A stretch of 64,000 nt of DNA from Lutacidiplasma sp049802875 (GCA_049802875.1 JBARNH010000018.1:23065-87064); one strand, 5' to 3'. Counted from the first letter of the stretch, positions 25,239 through 33,321 are shown. The notes: generated by a model from the letters alone, not told the origin. Numbers and translations: made by a program.

Positions 25239-25604
25239 TCAGCGTCCGGCCACGAGAAACAGGATGCCCGCGATCAGCGTGAAGACGGCGGCGAGAATCG
25301 CGAGCAGGCTGGTCGAGAACCCGAGCGCGAGCCAGCCCACAATTGCGAGCACGACCAGGACGATCCCTACGGCAAGGTTTCGCTCCGCGGTTCGACTTCG
25401 ACCTAGGACCGTGAAGAAACCGATCACCAGCCCCACGACGAGAAAGATGAACGCCTCGTCCACGGACCCGAGCGCAGCGAGGCCGCGCCCCGTCGCGAGG
25501 AACGCGATCCCGACCAGAAAGCGGAGGACGGCGTCGGCGATGAGCAGGACCGCCGCGATGACCCCAAAGACCAGGGCGAGGCGGCGGTCGCTTTCGAGTG
25601 ACAT
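25239..25604 (-). CDS. Small four-helix membrane protein
   Basis: The 121-residue protein is almost entirely hydrophobic, with four predicted membrane helices (about 8-30, 48-66, 76-95 and 98-119) joined by short loops. It resembles DUF308/HdeD-like or DUF4383-type small membrane proteins, but I cannot assign a family. The start is ATG 25604; an in-frame ATG at 25658 would add 18 polar residues. Confidence 0.6.
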   Translation of the reverse strand: MSLESDRRLALVFGVIAAVLLIADAVLRFLVGIAFLATGRGLAALGSVDEAFIFLVVGLVIGFFTVLGRSRTAERNLAVGIVLVVLAIVGWLALGFSTSLLAILAAVFTLIAGILFLVAGR

Positions 25605-25725
25605 CGCGAGATTTCCCTGGCCCCGAAGGGATGCGCGTTCCGTACCGACGGAGTTCATTACCCTTACCCCGGCCCGAGAGCCCCCGTCGCCAAACCCTAA
25701 GCCCTCGGGCGAGTGAGCGTTTGAG

Positions 25726-26427
25726 ATGACCCCGCGGGACGCGGCCCGAGGCATGCGCCACGAGTTCGACCGGGAGGCTTCCGGGTACGACCGCACGGCG
25801 CGGGAGTCCATGCCGGGGTACAGTGACCTTCATCGGACCCTGATCTGGGGGATCCCGTTTGTGCCCACGCGGTCGTTCCGAGTGCTCGAATTGGGGGTCG
25901 GCACCGGCACCCTCACGGCCCAGATCCTCGAAGGATTCCCCCACGCGCGAGTGACCGGTATCGACCTGTCGCCCCGGATGATCATCCGGGCGCGCACGAA
26001 GCTTCGGCCGTTCCGCGACCGCGTCGAGCTGATCGCCGGCGACTTGGGAGCATTCGACGAGAGTACCTACGACGTGGTCGTCTCCGCCCTCGCCATCCAC
26101 CATCTCCGGGATTCGGAAAAGTGGCGACTGTTCCGCCGGATCTTCCGCTGCCTTCCGCCCGGCGGATACTTCGGCGACGCGGACGACCATCTGCCGGAGG
26201 ACCCGATCTTCGATACGCGCTACGCCCAGATCGCCTCGACGTTGCCCTCCCATGGAGGACGTACCGCGGCGTGGACCAGTCCCCAAGCGGTCTGGCACGA
26301 TCACGAGAAATTCGATCGCCCATCGACCCTCACCGCGGAGTTAGCATCCCTGGAACGCGCGGGATTCCAGCACGTCGGGGTGCCGTGGCGCTTCTTCGGG
26401 CAGGCCGTCGTCTGGGCGTATCGTTGA
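25726..26427 (+). CDS. Class I SAM-dependent methyltransferase
   Basis: This 233-residue methyltransferase has motif I LELGVGTG at 54-61, the acidic end of strand 2 in GIDLSPRM, AGDLGAF as motif II and the IHHLRD segment. It resembles the ubiquinone/menaquinone-biosynthesis-type and TehB-like small-molecule methyltransferases. The frame begins at an ATG after a gap of 121 nt and a weak CCCTAAGCC element 26 nt upstream. Substrate unknown. The tRNA-His gene follows after 75 nt. Confidence 0.82.
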   Translation: MTPRDAARGMRHEFDREASGYDRTARESMPGYSDLHRTLIWGIPFVPTRSFRVLELGVGTGTLTAQILEGFPHARVTGIDLSPRMIIRARTKLRPFRDRVELIAGDLGAFDESTYDVVVSALAIHHLRDSEKWRLFRRIFRCLPPGGYFGDADDHLPEDPIFDTRYAQIASTLPSHGGRTAAWTSPQAVWHDHEKFDRPSTLTAELASLERAGFQHVGVPWRFFGQAVVWAYR

Positions 26428-26502
26428 CGTCGCCGCGAACCTCGATCGGGGGCCGTCCTCCGGGCGAAACCTTTTCTCCCGGCCTCCTCCTCTGCGCCTC
26501 GT

Positions 26503-26610
26503 GGCCGGGATGGGGTAGCTTGGCCTATCCTGGGGGACTGTGGATCCCTCGACCCGGGTTCAAAGCGGCGCGGGGCCGAACCCCGCACCCTGAGACTCTC
26601 GGTCCCGGCC
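26503..26610 (+). tRNA. tRNA-His(GTG) with a 32-nt intron in the T-loop
   Basis: The gene encodes G-1 (26503), a perfect acceptor stem (26504-26510 with 26603-26609), C73 (26610), a D-arm (26513-26530), an anticodon stem 26533-26537/26545-26549 with anticodon GTG at 26540-26542, and T-stem CCGGG (26554-26558) pairing with CTCGG (26598-26602). The encoded G-1:C73 pair is diagnostic for tRNA-His. The T-loop TTCAAA is interrupted and resumes with T, so 26565-26596 is an intron. The mature RNA is 76 nt. CCA is not encoded. The last base abuts the stop codon of the convergent HAD gene. Confidence 0.92.
26565..26596 (+). other. Non-canonical tRNA intron (between positions 59 and 60)
   Basis: The 32-nt insert folds with its flanks into a bulge-helix-bulge. 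The T-stem is the outer helix. The 4-bp central helix is 26559-26562 (TTCA) with 26591-26594 (TGAG, one G-U). The two 3-nt bulges on opposite strands are 26563-26565 (AAG) and 26595-26597 (ACT). An inner stem pairs GCGGGG (26570-26575) with CCCCGC (26581-26586). Cutting after the second base of each bulge, the usual archaeal endonuclease rule, yields exactly the T-loop TTCAAAT. Confidence 0.88.
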
Positions 26611-27489
26611 CTACGACCGCTTCGCTCGGCGGCGGGGGTGCGGTCGAGCCGCGGAAGGCTTCGCGTGCTCGATCTCGGCGAGCGCCTCGGGTAGCCCGGT
26701 CAGCGAATAGTCCGCCCACCGCGCTCCCCAGCTCTCGAGGTCCGCCGGGGTGAGGGCCCAGCCTTTCAGGGTCGAGGCTCGTCCGACGGGCACGACCCCA
26801 GGGACCGAGCCCGCGGCCTCCATATCGAATCGGGAGTCCCCGACGAGGAACACGGGTACCCCGGGATAACGCCTCCGGTATTCGGTGAGGTGCTCGCGCT
26901 TGGTCCCTTCGGCCGATCCGAGCACTTCGTCGAACCAGTAACGCAGCCCCTCACGTTCGAGCAAGAGGTCGGCCATCTCGGTCTCCGCTCCCGTCGAGAC
27001 CGTAAGGGTCCAGCGCTCCGAACCGAGCCGTTTCAGGAGCTTGGGGATCTCGGGGAACGGCTTCGCCTTGGCGTAGGCTTCGGTTACTTTGCGCTGATGA
27101 AAGGTGCGGGCGGTGGTTGCCCGGAGTGGGGCCGGCGCTTCGGGGTACAACTGGGCTAGCTGGGCCTCGAACGGCATTCCCGTGGTCGCCAGGTAATGGA
27201 TTCGGCCCTCGTCCGGAGGCGTTCCGAACGCCCGGAGCAGAACGTCGCCCGCGACGACACTGATCAGCGCCAGGTCGTCCAGAATGGTTCCGTCGAGATC
27301 GAAGACGACGACCCCCCGCTCCACCCCGATCGGCGGCACCTCGCCCTTCGGGCGGCCGATTCGGTGACCGACCTCGGCAAACTGGCTCGTCGAGGAGACC
27401 GCCGGGAGTTCGACCGGCTCGGACGGAATCTCTCCCGGAACGTCGGGTCGTTGACCCTCGGCTCCTCGAGAGAGCGGCGCTTCCGGCAT
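26611..27489 (-). CDS. HAD-superfamily phosphatase
   Basis: This haloacid-dehalogenase-like hydrolase has 292 residues from ATG 27489. Motif I is DLDGT at 64-68, motif II is VSTG, and the metal-binding motif IV is VGDSRFDMEA. The first 55 residues are a Pro/Glu-rich extension. A TATA-like CTTAAAG on the minus strand at about 27519-27513 is 26-28 nt before the ATG, so the message is probably leaderless. Phosphoglycolate-phosphatase-like enzymes are the closest in motif layout. The stop codon (26613-26611) directly abuts the tRNA-His 3' end. Confidence 0.85.
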   Translation of the reverse strand: MPEAPLSRGAEGQRPDVPGEIPSEPVELPAVSSTSQFAEVGHRIGRPKGEVPPIGVERGVVVFDLDGTILDDLALISVVAGDVLLRAFGTPPDEGRIHYLATTGMPFEAQLAQLYPEAPAPLRATTARTFHQRKVTEAYAKAKPFPEIPKLLKRLGSERWTLTVSTGAETEMADLLLEREGLRYWFDEVLGSAEGTKREHLTEYRRRYPGVPVFLVGDSRFDMEAAGSVPGVVPVGRASTLKGWALTPADLESWGARWADYSLTGLPEALAEIEHAKPSAARPHPRRRAKRS

Positions 27490-27599
27490 CGTTCGGTCGA
27501 GGAGAAGGGGCACTTTAAGAAGCGGAGCCGGCCGCCGCCCCTCTAATACGGGACCGGCCGTCACTCCCGCGTCGCCGGCGCCCCCGGTACGGTGAGGTC

Positions 27600-28901
27600 G
27601 TGCATCCGAGCCACGTGATTCGAGGACGGACGACCCGACTGTTGGAAGGCCGCCGGATCCTGGTCGGGGTGTCGGGGTCGATCGCCGCGGTCGAGGTCCC
27701 GAAGATCGTTCGGGAGCTGATCCGACACGGCGCCGATGTCACCGCGGTGATGAGCCCGGAAGCGACCCGAATCCTGACCGCGGACGCGATGGAGTTCGCG
27801 ACCGGCCACCTCGCGGTCGTCCAACTGACCGGCAACGTCGAACACGTCACCCTCCTCGGGCCCGGCGAGGGCCGTGCCGACCTCTACCTCATCGCGCCCG
27901 CGACCGCGAACACGATCTCGAAGATCGCTCATGGCATCGACGATACCCCGGTGACCTCCTGCGCATCGGTGGCGTTGGGGGGCGGGGTTCCGATCTTGCT
28001 CGCCCCGGCCATGCACGCCCATATGGGGCTCAACCCCGCGGTTCGGGAGAGTCTCGACAAACTTCGGTCGTGGGGGGTAGGGATCATCTCGGGTGCATCG
28101 GTCGAGGGGGAAGAGAAGATCGCATCGCCCGAGGAAGTCGCCGCCGCGGTCCTTCACCGGATCGCCGGAGGGCCCTGGGCCGGTCGCCGGGTCGTGGTCA
28201 TCGGAGGGGCGGCGCGGGAGCACCTCGACTCGGTCCGGTCGCTGACCAACGAGAGCTCCGGAGCATCGGCGATCGCTCTCGCCACCCAGGCGTACTTCCG
28301 GGGCGCGAACGTCGAACTCTGGACCGGGGCCCTCCAAGCGGCCGTCCCTTCGTTTCTCTCCACCACCCCCTGGCAGGGAGTCCAGGACCTGCAGGCACTC
28401 GTAAGGGCTCGGCGCTCGGCGCTCGCCACCGTCGCTGCCGTTCTGGTCCCGGCCGCGCTTTCGGATTTCACCGTCGAGCGTCGCCCCGGAAAGATCTCCT
28501 CGGACGACCATCCGACGCTCTCGCTCACCCTTCACCGCGCTCCCAAGGTTCTCCCCGACCTGCGGCGGCTGGCCCCGCCGCCGGCGCGGCTGGTCGCGTT
28601 CAAGCTCCTCGCGGGGGAGGAGCCGCAACAGCTCCTAGCAGCCGCTCGAAAACTGCGCGAGGAGACCGGGGCGGACTGGGTCGTCGCGAACGATGTCGCG
28701 ACGATGGGCAGCCCATCCACCGACGCGTTGATCGTGCCCGGGAGCGGCGAACCGTACTGGATCCGTGGACCTAAGCCAGAGTTCGCCGGAAAGCTTCTGG
28801 ACGACCTCGGTAAGGAACTCGTAGCTCCGGCCACCGCCTCCCCGGGAGCCCCTCGCTCGCGTACCCGAGATAGGGTCCGCCATCGACTGTCGCGGCGCTG
28901 A
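27600..28901 (+). CDS. coaBC: Bifunctional phosphopantothenoylcysteine decarboxylase / phosphopantothenate-cysteine ligase
   Basis: CoaBC carries out the two middle steps of coenzyme A synthesis. The 433-residue protein begins at GTG. The N-terminal flavoprotein decarboxylase (about 15-190) has GVSGSIAA near 22-29, a LIAPATANTISKIA segment and PAMHAHM where bacterial enzymes read PAMN. The C-terminal synthetase (about 195-410) begins with VVVIGG and carries KISSDD, in which the Lys is catalytic. Fusion of both activities is normal in archaea. The Arg-rich tail after 410 is likely disordered. Confidence 0.9.
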   Translation: MHPSHVIRGRTTRLLEGRRILVGVSGSIAAVEVPKIVRELIRHGADVTAVMSPEATRILTADAMEFATGHLAVVQLTGNVEHVTLLGPGEGRADLYLIAPATANTISKIAHGIDDTPVTSCASVALGGGVPILLAPAMHAHMGLNPAVRESLDKLRSWGVGIISGASVEGEEKIASPEEVAAAVLHRIAGGPWAGRRVVVIGGAAREHLDSVRSLTNESSGASAIALATQAYFRGANVELWTGALQAAVPSFLSTTPWQGVQDLQALVRARRSALATVAAVLVPAALSDFTVERRPGKISSDDHPTLSLTLHRAPKVLPDLRRLAPPPARLVAFKLLAGEEPQQLLAAARKLREETGADWVVANDVATMGSPSTDALIVPGSGEPYWIRGPKPEFAGKLLDDLGKELVAPATASPGAPRSRTRDRVRHRLSRR

Positions 28902-28949
28902 CGCGCGGGTGTTCTGAGCTCGTCTCGGGGGGCGCGTCGGGTTCGTTGT

Positions 28950-29717
28950 TCAGATCGAGTTGGTCGCGAAACCGACGACGAAGCCTACCAACAACCCGAG
29001 GTAGAGCAGTCGCTGCTTCAACCGGCTCGCTTCGGGGGTGTCGGCGGGACGGAACGCGACGCGCAGCATGGGGAGGATACAGTAGAGGATCGCCCCGATC
29101 GCGAGCGCGTCAAAGATCACGTCGAGGAGCGCGTTGTTGTAGAAGTACCCGACGATCCCGCCCGCGATCGTTGGTAGCCCCCCGATGAGGAAAAACCCGG
29201 CCAAGAGGCCGAGGCGGCGGTCATCGCGCCCGAGCAGTGGGGAAGTGATCGGAAATCCCTCCGTGACATTCTGCAAGAAGAACCCCACAAAGATCACCGA
29301 GACGAGCCCGATCGCCCCCGCTGCCCAATTGGCGCCGAAGACCAACCCCTCGGTCAGGTTCTGGAAGCCGATTGCCAGCGCGATGATGAGGGCGGTGAGG
29401 TTGGGGCTGGCGGCGGTGGTCGACCCCCGGTGTTCGCTAAAGAAGAGAACCAGAAAGCACCCGACGACCGCAATAGTGAACGCGACCGCGTATTGGGGGA
29501 CTGCGATGTAGCCCGCGTTGCTGGAGTTCGAGTAGATGATCGGCGCGACGTCGCTGAAGACGTCCGCGAGGAGGAATACCAGGATGCCGATCGCAACGGC
29601 GTTGAGGACGATCACCGTGCGCGACCGCATCGTCTTGCTGAGGACGATAGGCATCGACAGGAAGATCGAGAGGCCCATCACTGCGGAGAGGACGATGAGT
29701 TCGGGGAGGTTGGACAT
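28950..29717 (-). CDS. ZIP-family divalent metal transporter
   Basis: This 255-residue membrane protein has eight predicted helices. Helices 4 and 5 carry the ZIP motifs in variant form, QNLTEG (about 118-123) and QNVTEGFP (about 149-156), with Gln for the usual His in the first position, which should change metal preference. ZIP proteins import zinc, iron or manganese. A TATA element lies at 29749-29757 and a palindromic site further upstream, suggesting metal-responsive regulation. Confidence 0.85.
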   Translation of the reverse strand: MSNLPELIVLSAVMGLSIFLSMPIVLSKTMRSRTVIVLNAVAIGILVFLLADVFSDVAPIIYSNSSNAGYIAVPQYAVAFTIAVVGCFLVLFFSEHRGSTTAASPNLTALIIALAIGFQNLTEGLVFGANWAAGAIGLVSVIFVGFFLQNVTEGFPITSPLLGRDDRRLGLLAGFFLIGGLPTIAGGIVGYFYNNALLDVIFDALAIGAILYCILPMLRVAFRPADTPEASRLKQRLLYLGLLVGFVVGFATNSI

Positions 29718-29748
29718 CGATTACCCGAGAGTTGCGGTACGGCGGGGT

Positions 29749-29757
29749 ACTTAAGTC
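29749..29757 (-). promoter_or_regulatory. TATA box for the ZIP transporter gene
   Basis: Minus-strand ACTTAAGTA, centred about 36 nt before the ATG at 29717, is the only AT-rich core in this part of the 203-nt gap to sucC. Confidence 0.5.
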
Positions 29758-29762
29758 TCTCT

Positions 29763-29797
29763 GTGAACATCGACGGCCACTAGTTCACAACGTGAAT
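29763..29797. promoter_or_regulatory. Overlapping palindromes upstream of the ZIP transporter promoter, candidate operator
   Basis: TGTGAAC (29763-29769) is repeated inverted as GTTCACA (29784-29790). The latter forms a second 13-bp palindrome TTCAC-AAC-GTGAA (29785-29797). The array lies just upstream of the ZIP transporter TATA box (29749-29757), where archaeal activators or repressors bind. A metal-sensing regulator is the obvious guess. The rest of 29718-29920 holds only the sucC promoter. Confidence 0.45.
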
Positions 29798-29882
29798 TTT
29801 TCCCGGATCTCGACTCGGGCCCCCGGACGGGGTCTCCGCTCGGCGGCCGGAGCGGGGCGCCGGGCCCGTTCCGACCGGCGGC

Positions 29883-29890
29883 CTTAATAG
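29883..29890 (+). promoter_or_regulatory. TATA box for sucCD
   Basis: CTTAATAG is centred about 34 nt before the sucC ATG. A Shine-Dalgarno GGAGG lies 7 nt before the ATG, so this message has a short leader rather than none. Confidence 0.5.
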
Positions 29891-29920
29891 ACGGTCCGCC
29901 TCGCGGCGCGGAGGATTCCA

Positions 29921-31054
29921 ATGGTCAAGCTCGCCGAGTGGCGGGGCAAGGAAGTGTTCCGAAAGTATGGCATTCCGCTCCCGAAGGGCCACGTCGCCCG
30001 ATCCGCCGCGGAGGCCGAATCGCTCACGCGCGGCGGCACCGTCCCCCTCCCGTGTGTCGTGAAAGCTCAGGTCCTGTCGGGGGGCCGGGGGAAGGGCGGC
30101 GCGGTGAAGTTCGCTTCCACGCCGGAAGAGGCACGAACTGCCGCCGAGAGCATCCTCGGACTCGAGTTCAAGGGCGAGAAGGTTCGGGAGCTACTGCTCG
30201 AAGAGAAGCTCCCGATCGCGAAGGAATTCTATCTTTCGTTAACGCTCGACCGAAGTCTCCGGCTTCCCATTGTCATCGCCAGCGCGCACGGCGGAGTGGA
30301 GATCGAGTCGGTCGACGACGCCGCGATCGAGCGCACCCCCGTCCATCCGTTCCCGGGACTCGCCGCTTACGAGAAGCGAAGGGCAGCGCACGCGCTTGGT
30401 CTCACGGGGAAACCGGCGGCCGAGCTCGACCGCGTGCTCGACGCGCTCTGGCGTCTCTTCCTCCGCGAGGACGCCGAGCTCGTCGAGATCAACCCGCTCG
30501 CACTCGTGGGCGAGGGTCTGGTGGCGCTCGACGCCAAGGTCATCATCGAGGACGACGCGGGATTCCGCCACCCCGAGTACAACGACATCCGGGACGACCG
30601 GACCCCCCTCGAGGAGATCGCCCGGGAGAAGGGGATCGCCTTCGTTCAACTCGATGGGAACATCGGAGTGATCGCGAACGGCGCCGGGCTGACGATGGCG
30701 ACCCTGGACGTTCTCAAGGAGTTCGGGGGCAACCCGGGAATCTTCCTCGACCTCGGGGGCACCGACGATCCCAAGAAGGTCACCGAAGCGTTCCTCATGA
30801 TGGCCCTCGCCCAGCCGAAGGCGGTCTTCCTGAACGTATTCGGGGGCGTCACCCGGTGCGACACCGTCGCGACCGGCTTGGTCGAGGCGATGAAGCAGGT
30901 CCCGACGGCCGACCGGTTCCCGCTGGTGGCCCGGATCCGAGGCAACAACGAGCGGGAGGGGATCGAGATTCTTCGCGCGGCGGGAATCGTCTCCATTCCC
31001 ACGCTGAAGGAGTCCGCTCAGGCTGCCGTGGCCGCGGCGGGAGGCGCGAAATGA
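29921..31054 (+). CDS. sucC: Succinyl-CoA synthetase (ADP-forming), beta subunit
   Basis: This subunit carries the ATP-grasp fold that binds nucleotide and succinate in the citric-acid cycle enzyme interconverting succinyl-CoA and succinate with ATP formation. It is 377 residues, with the N-terminal ATP-grasp motif KAQVLSGGRGKGG at about 47-59, EINPLALV for metal binding, and the GGxxRCDTVA helix (GGVTRCDTVA) of the CoA-ligase domain. The stop overlaps the sucD start by 4 nt (ATGA). Confidence 0.95.
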   Translation: MVKLAEWRGKEVFRKYGIPLPKGHVARSAAEAESLTRGGTVPLPCVVKAQVLSGGRGKGGAVKFASTPEEARTAAESILGLEFKGEKVRELLLEEKLPIAKEFYLSLTLDRSLRLPIVIASAHGGVEIESVDDAAIERTPVHPFPGLAAYEKRRAAHALGLTGKPAAELDRVLDALWRLFLREDAELVEINPLALVGEGLVALDAKVIIEDDAGFRHPEYNDIRDDRTPLEEIAREKGIAFVQLDGNIGVIANGAGLTMATLDVLKEFGGNPGIFLDLGGTDDPKKVTEAFLMMALAQPKAVFLNVFGGVTRCDTVATGLVEAMKQVPTADRFPLVARIRGNNEREGIEILRAAGIVSIPTLKESAQAAVAAAGGAK

Positions 31055-31935
31055 CCGTCCTCGTCGACGCCAACACTCGGGTCGTAGTCCAGGGGATCAC
31101 CGGACACCAGGGCACGGTGCATACCCGGCAGATGAAGCAGTTCGGCACCGCGGTCGTCGCGGGGGTCACCCCGGGAAAGGCGGGGACCGAGGTCGAGGGC
31201 GTTCCCGTGTTCGACTCGGTCCGGGACGCCGTCCGCAGCACGAACGCCAATGCGTCGTGCATCTTCGTCCCCGCCCCGTATGCGAAAGATGCGCTCCTCG
31301 AGTCGGTTGACGCGGGGATCTCGCTTTCGGTCATCGTGACCGAGCACATCCCGTTCCACGACATGCTCGTGATGTACCATTACGCCCGATCGAAGAACGC
31401 CCGCATCATCGGCCCGAACTGCCCGGGGATCGCCGCCCCCGGAGCCGCGAAGGTCGGGATCATCCCGAACATCGTGTTTCGACCGGGGCGGGTCGGCGTC
31501 ATCTCCCGGAGCGGCACGTTGACCTACGAGATCGTCAACGGGATCAAGGACCACGGTCTCGGCCAATCGACCTGCATCGGTCTCGGCGGCGATCCGGTGG
31601 TCGGAACGTCGTTCGTCGACGCGCTCCCCTACTTCCAGGCGGACCCCGAGACCGACGTGATCGTCATGGTCGGAGAGATCGGGGGGACCGCGGAAGAGGA
31701 TGGGGCGGAGTACATCCGGCACCACGTGACCAAACCCGTCGTGGCGTACATTGCAGGTCGCAGTGCGCCACCGGGCAAGCGGATGGGACACGCGGGCGCC
31801 ATCATTTCGCGCGGGCGGGGGACCGCGGAGACGAAGCTCGCGGCGCTGTCGGCCGCGGGAGCACAGGTCGCCCGTTTCCCGTACGAGATCCCTGACCTCG
31901 TCGCCGAGATCGTGGCGAAACAGGCTCGGCGATGA
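31051..31935 (+). CDS. sucD: Succinyl-CoA synthetase (ADP-forming), alpha subunit
   Basis: The CoA-binding subunit with the phosphohistidine is 294 residues. QGITGHQGTVHT (about 14-25) binds CoA, IGPNCPGI is the conserved central motif, and the phosphorylated histidine is H247 in MGHAGAI. With the 2-oxoacid:ferredoxin oxidoreductase in this window it can convert 2-oxoglutarate to succinate with ATP gain. Its stop overlaps the next small gene by 4 nt. Confidence 0.95.
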   Translation: MTVLVDANTRVVVQGITGHQGTVHTRQMKQFGTAVVAGVTPGKAGTEVEGVPVFDSVRDAVRSTNANASCIFVPAPYAKDALLESVDAGISLSVIVTEHIPFHDMLVMYHYARSKNARIIGPNCPGIAAPGAAKVGIIPNIVFRPGRVGVISRSGTLTYEIVNGIKDHGLGQSTCIGLGGDPVVGTSFVDALPYFQADPETDVIVMVGEIGGTAEEDGAEYIRHHVTKPVVAYIAGRSAPPGKRMGHAGAIISRGRGTAETKLAALSAAGAQVARFPYEIPDLVAEIVAKQARR

Positions 31936-32162
31936 GCCCCGCGACCGACCGACCGGCTCGAGCCGGCGAGGAGGCCGAGGAGCCGTGCATCGTTCCGGGG
32001 TGCGGAGCCCCGTCACTTCGGCACCTCGCGCTCACCGAGGCGCGAAAAGCATTCCCCCAACTGCCCGAGAAGGGCCGGCGCGCCCCATTGTGTCGGGACC
32101 ACTACCGCGAGTGGAAGAAGGCGACGAAAGAGGCACGCAAACTCGACCGGTTGGGCTGGTAG
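31932..32162 (+). CDS. Small putative zinc-binding protein coupled to sucCD
   Basis: The 76-residue protein is not recognised. It has CIVPGC, then CRDHYREWKK, giving a C-x4-C ... C-x2-H ligand set within a basic, helical protein (EARKAF, KKATKEARK). The start codon overlaps the sucD stop (ATGA), so its translation is probably coupled to sucCD. A regulatory or nucleic-acid-binding role is conceivable but not shown. Confidence 0.6.
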   Translation: MSPATDRPARAGEEAEEPCIVPGCGAPSLRHLALTEARKAFPQLPEKGRRAPLCRDHYREWKKATKEARKLDRLGW

Positions 32163-32338
32163 ATCTCTCGCTCCACCGGTAGCCCTTGCGAGGGTGGGTA
32201 ACGCCGGGTGATCGGCGAGGAGTGAAGCGGTCCCGGGTCCTCGAGGAGGACGCGGCAGGACCCGCTCACCGACCCCCCCGACGTCCGGGACCGAAGCCAA
32301 ATAACCGAGCTCGGGCTCCCGGGGTCGGATTCGTCGCG

Positions 32339-33037
32339 ATGACCAGCACCGCTTGGAGGAGGGTCTCGGGCTGGGCGTTCGTGATCGGACCGATCCAGTT
32401 CGTAATCGCGACCCTCGTGGAAGGGGCGTTGATCCCGGGATACGGCCTGATCACCCACTGGATCAGCGACCTGGGGGCGCCGCCCAACAACGCCCCCCAC
32501 TTTGCTCCGGGAACTTCGTTATGGTGGGTCTTCTCGGTCTCCCTGATCCTGATGGCGATCCTGATCCTGATCGGACTCGTGGGATTCCGACCGCTCCTGT
32601 GGGACCGGCGCACGGGCCAGCTCACGATCGTTCTCATCGCGATCGTCGCGCTCGGTTGCATCGGCGTCGCCGTTTGGAATGAGGTCGACTACCTGACCCT
32701 GCATTCGATCAGCGCCCTGATCGCGTTCGGGTTGGGATGGGTCGCGATGATCGTATTCGGAGCGTACGCCCGGAGGGATCCTCGGTGGGGACGGACGTGG
32801 GGCGCGCTGAGCGTCGTGGGCGGACTGGTGAGCGCGATCGCACTCGCGCTTTACGTCATTCCTACGTTCGCCGGGCGCGCGAACGTTCCCAGTTGGATAG
32901 CCGCGGTCTACCCCGGTGGGTCGGAACGGGCGATCGTGGTCCCGTTAGTGATTTGGCTGGTCGCGATCGGGGCTCAGATGATTCGTGGACTCGCGGTGAA
33001 GTCGGCGATTGCCTCCGCGCCCACCCCGACTGACTGA
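32339..33037 (+). CDS. DUF998-type integral membrane protein
   Basis: This 232-residue protein has six predicted membrane helices and the DUF998 signature near the first loop: a GYGLITHWISDLGAPPNN segment (about 37-54). Proteins of this type are common in archaea and actinobacteria; their function is unknown. CCAAATAACC about 40 nt before the ATG is a plausible TATA element. No gene is visible in 32163-32338. Confidence 0.75.
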   Translation: MTSTAWRRVSGWAFVIGPIQFVIATLVEGALIPGYGLITHWISDLGAPPNNAPHFAPGTSLWWVFSVSLILMAILILIGLVGFRPLLWDRRTGQLTIVLIAIVALGCIGVAVWNEVDYLTLHSISALIAFGLGWVAMIVFGAYARRDPRWGRTWGALSVVGGLVSAIALALYVIPTFAGRANVPSWIAAVYPGGSERAIVVPLVIWLVAIGAQMIRGLAVKSAIASAPTPTD

Positions 33038-33175
33038 TCCCGGACCCTCGATTCGAGATCACCCAGCGTACCGGCATCTCCGACGCGGCTCGAAAGTCCG
33101 TAGGACGCCGCCGGGCGGCCAATGAACGGACGGTGACGGAGCGGGGGTAGGGAACGAGGTGCCGTGCCACCGGAC

Positions 33176-33283
33176 TCACTGCTTGCGCATCTTCTGGGCT
33201 CGCATGCGCCGGCGCATCCGCTTCTTGCGCCACTTCCAGCGCATGTGGCCGCGCTTCTTCCAAACCCGCGAAGACCGTTTCAT
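33176..33283 (-). CDS. rpl41e: Ribosomal protein eL41
   Basis: This is the smallest ribosomal protein, a single Arg/Lys-rich helix at the subunit interface. The 35-residue reading frame ends in WRKKRMRRRMRAQKMRKQ, which matches the archaeal/eukaryotic eL41 pattern. An internal ATG at 33244 would give a 22-residue form (MRWKWRKK...), closer to the usual 25 residues. The upstream 13 residues are also basic. TTATAAA at 33322-33328 is its likely TATA element. Confidence 0.82.
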   Translation of the reverse strand: MKRSSRVWKKRGHMRWKWRKKRMRRRMRAQKMRKQ

Positions 33284-33321
33284 TCCACCCGCGTCCGAAC
33301 GGGCGCGGGTAGGGTCGACGG

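Noticed and set aside
26503..26610. Degenerate tRNA pseudogene
   Set aside because: All four stems pair, G-1:C73 and the anticodon loop are intact, and the insert matches the splicing rule exactly, so an intron is far more likely than decay.
26121..26753. Plus-strand frame covering the tRNA-His gene
   Set aside because: It overlaps the methyltransferase, the tRNA and the HAD gene; the tRNA structure explains the region better.
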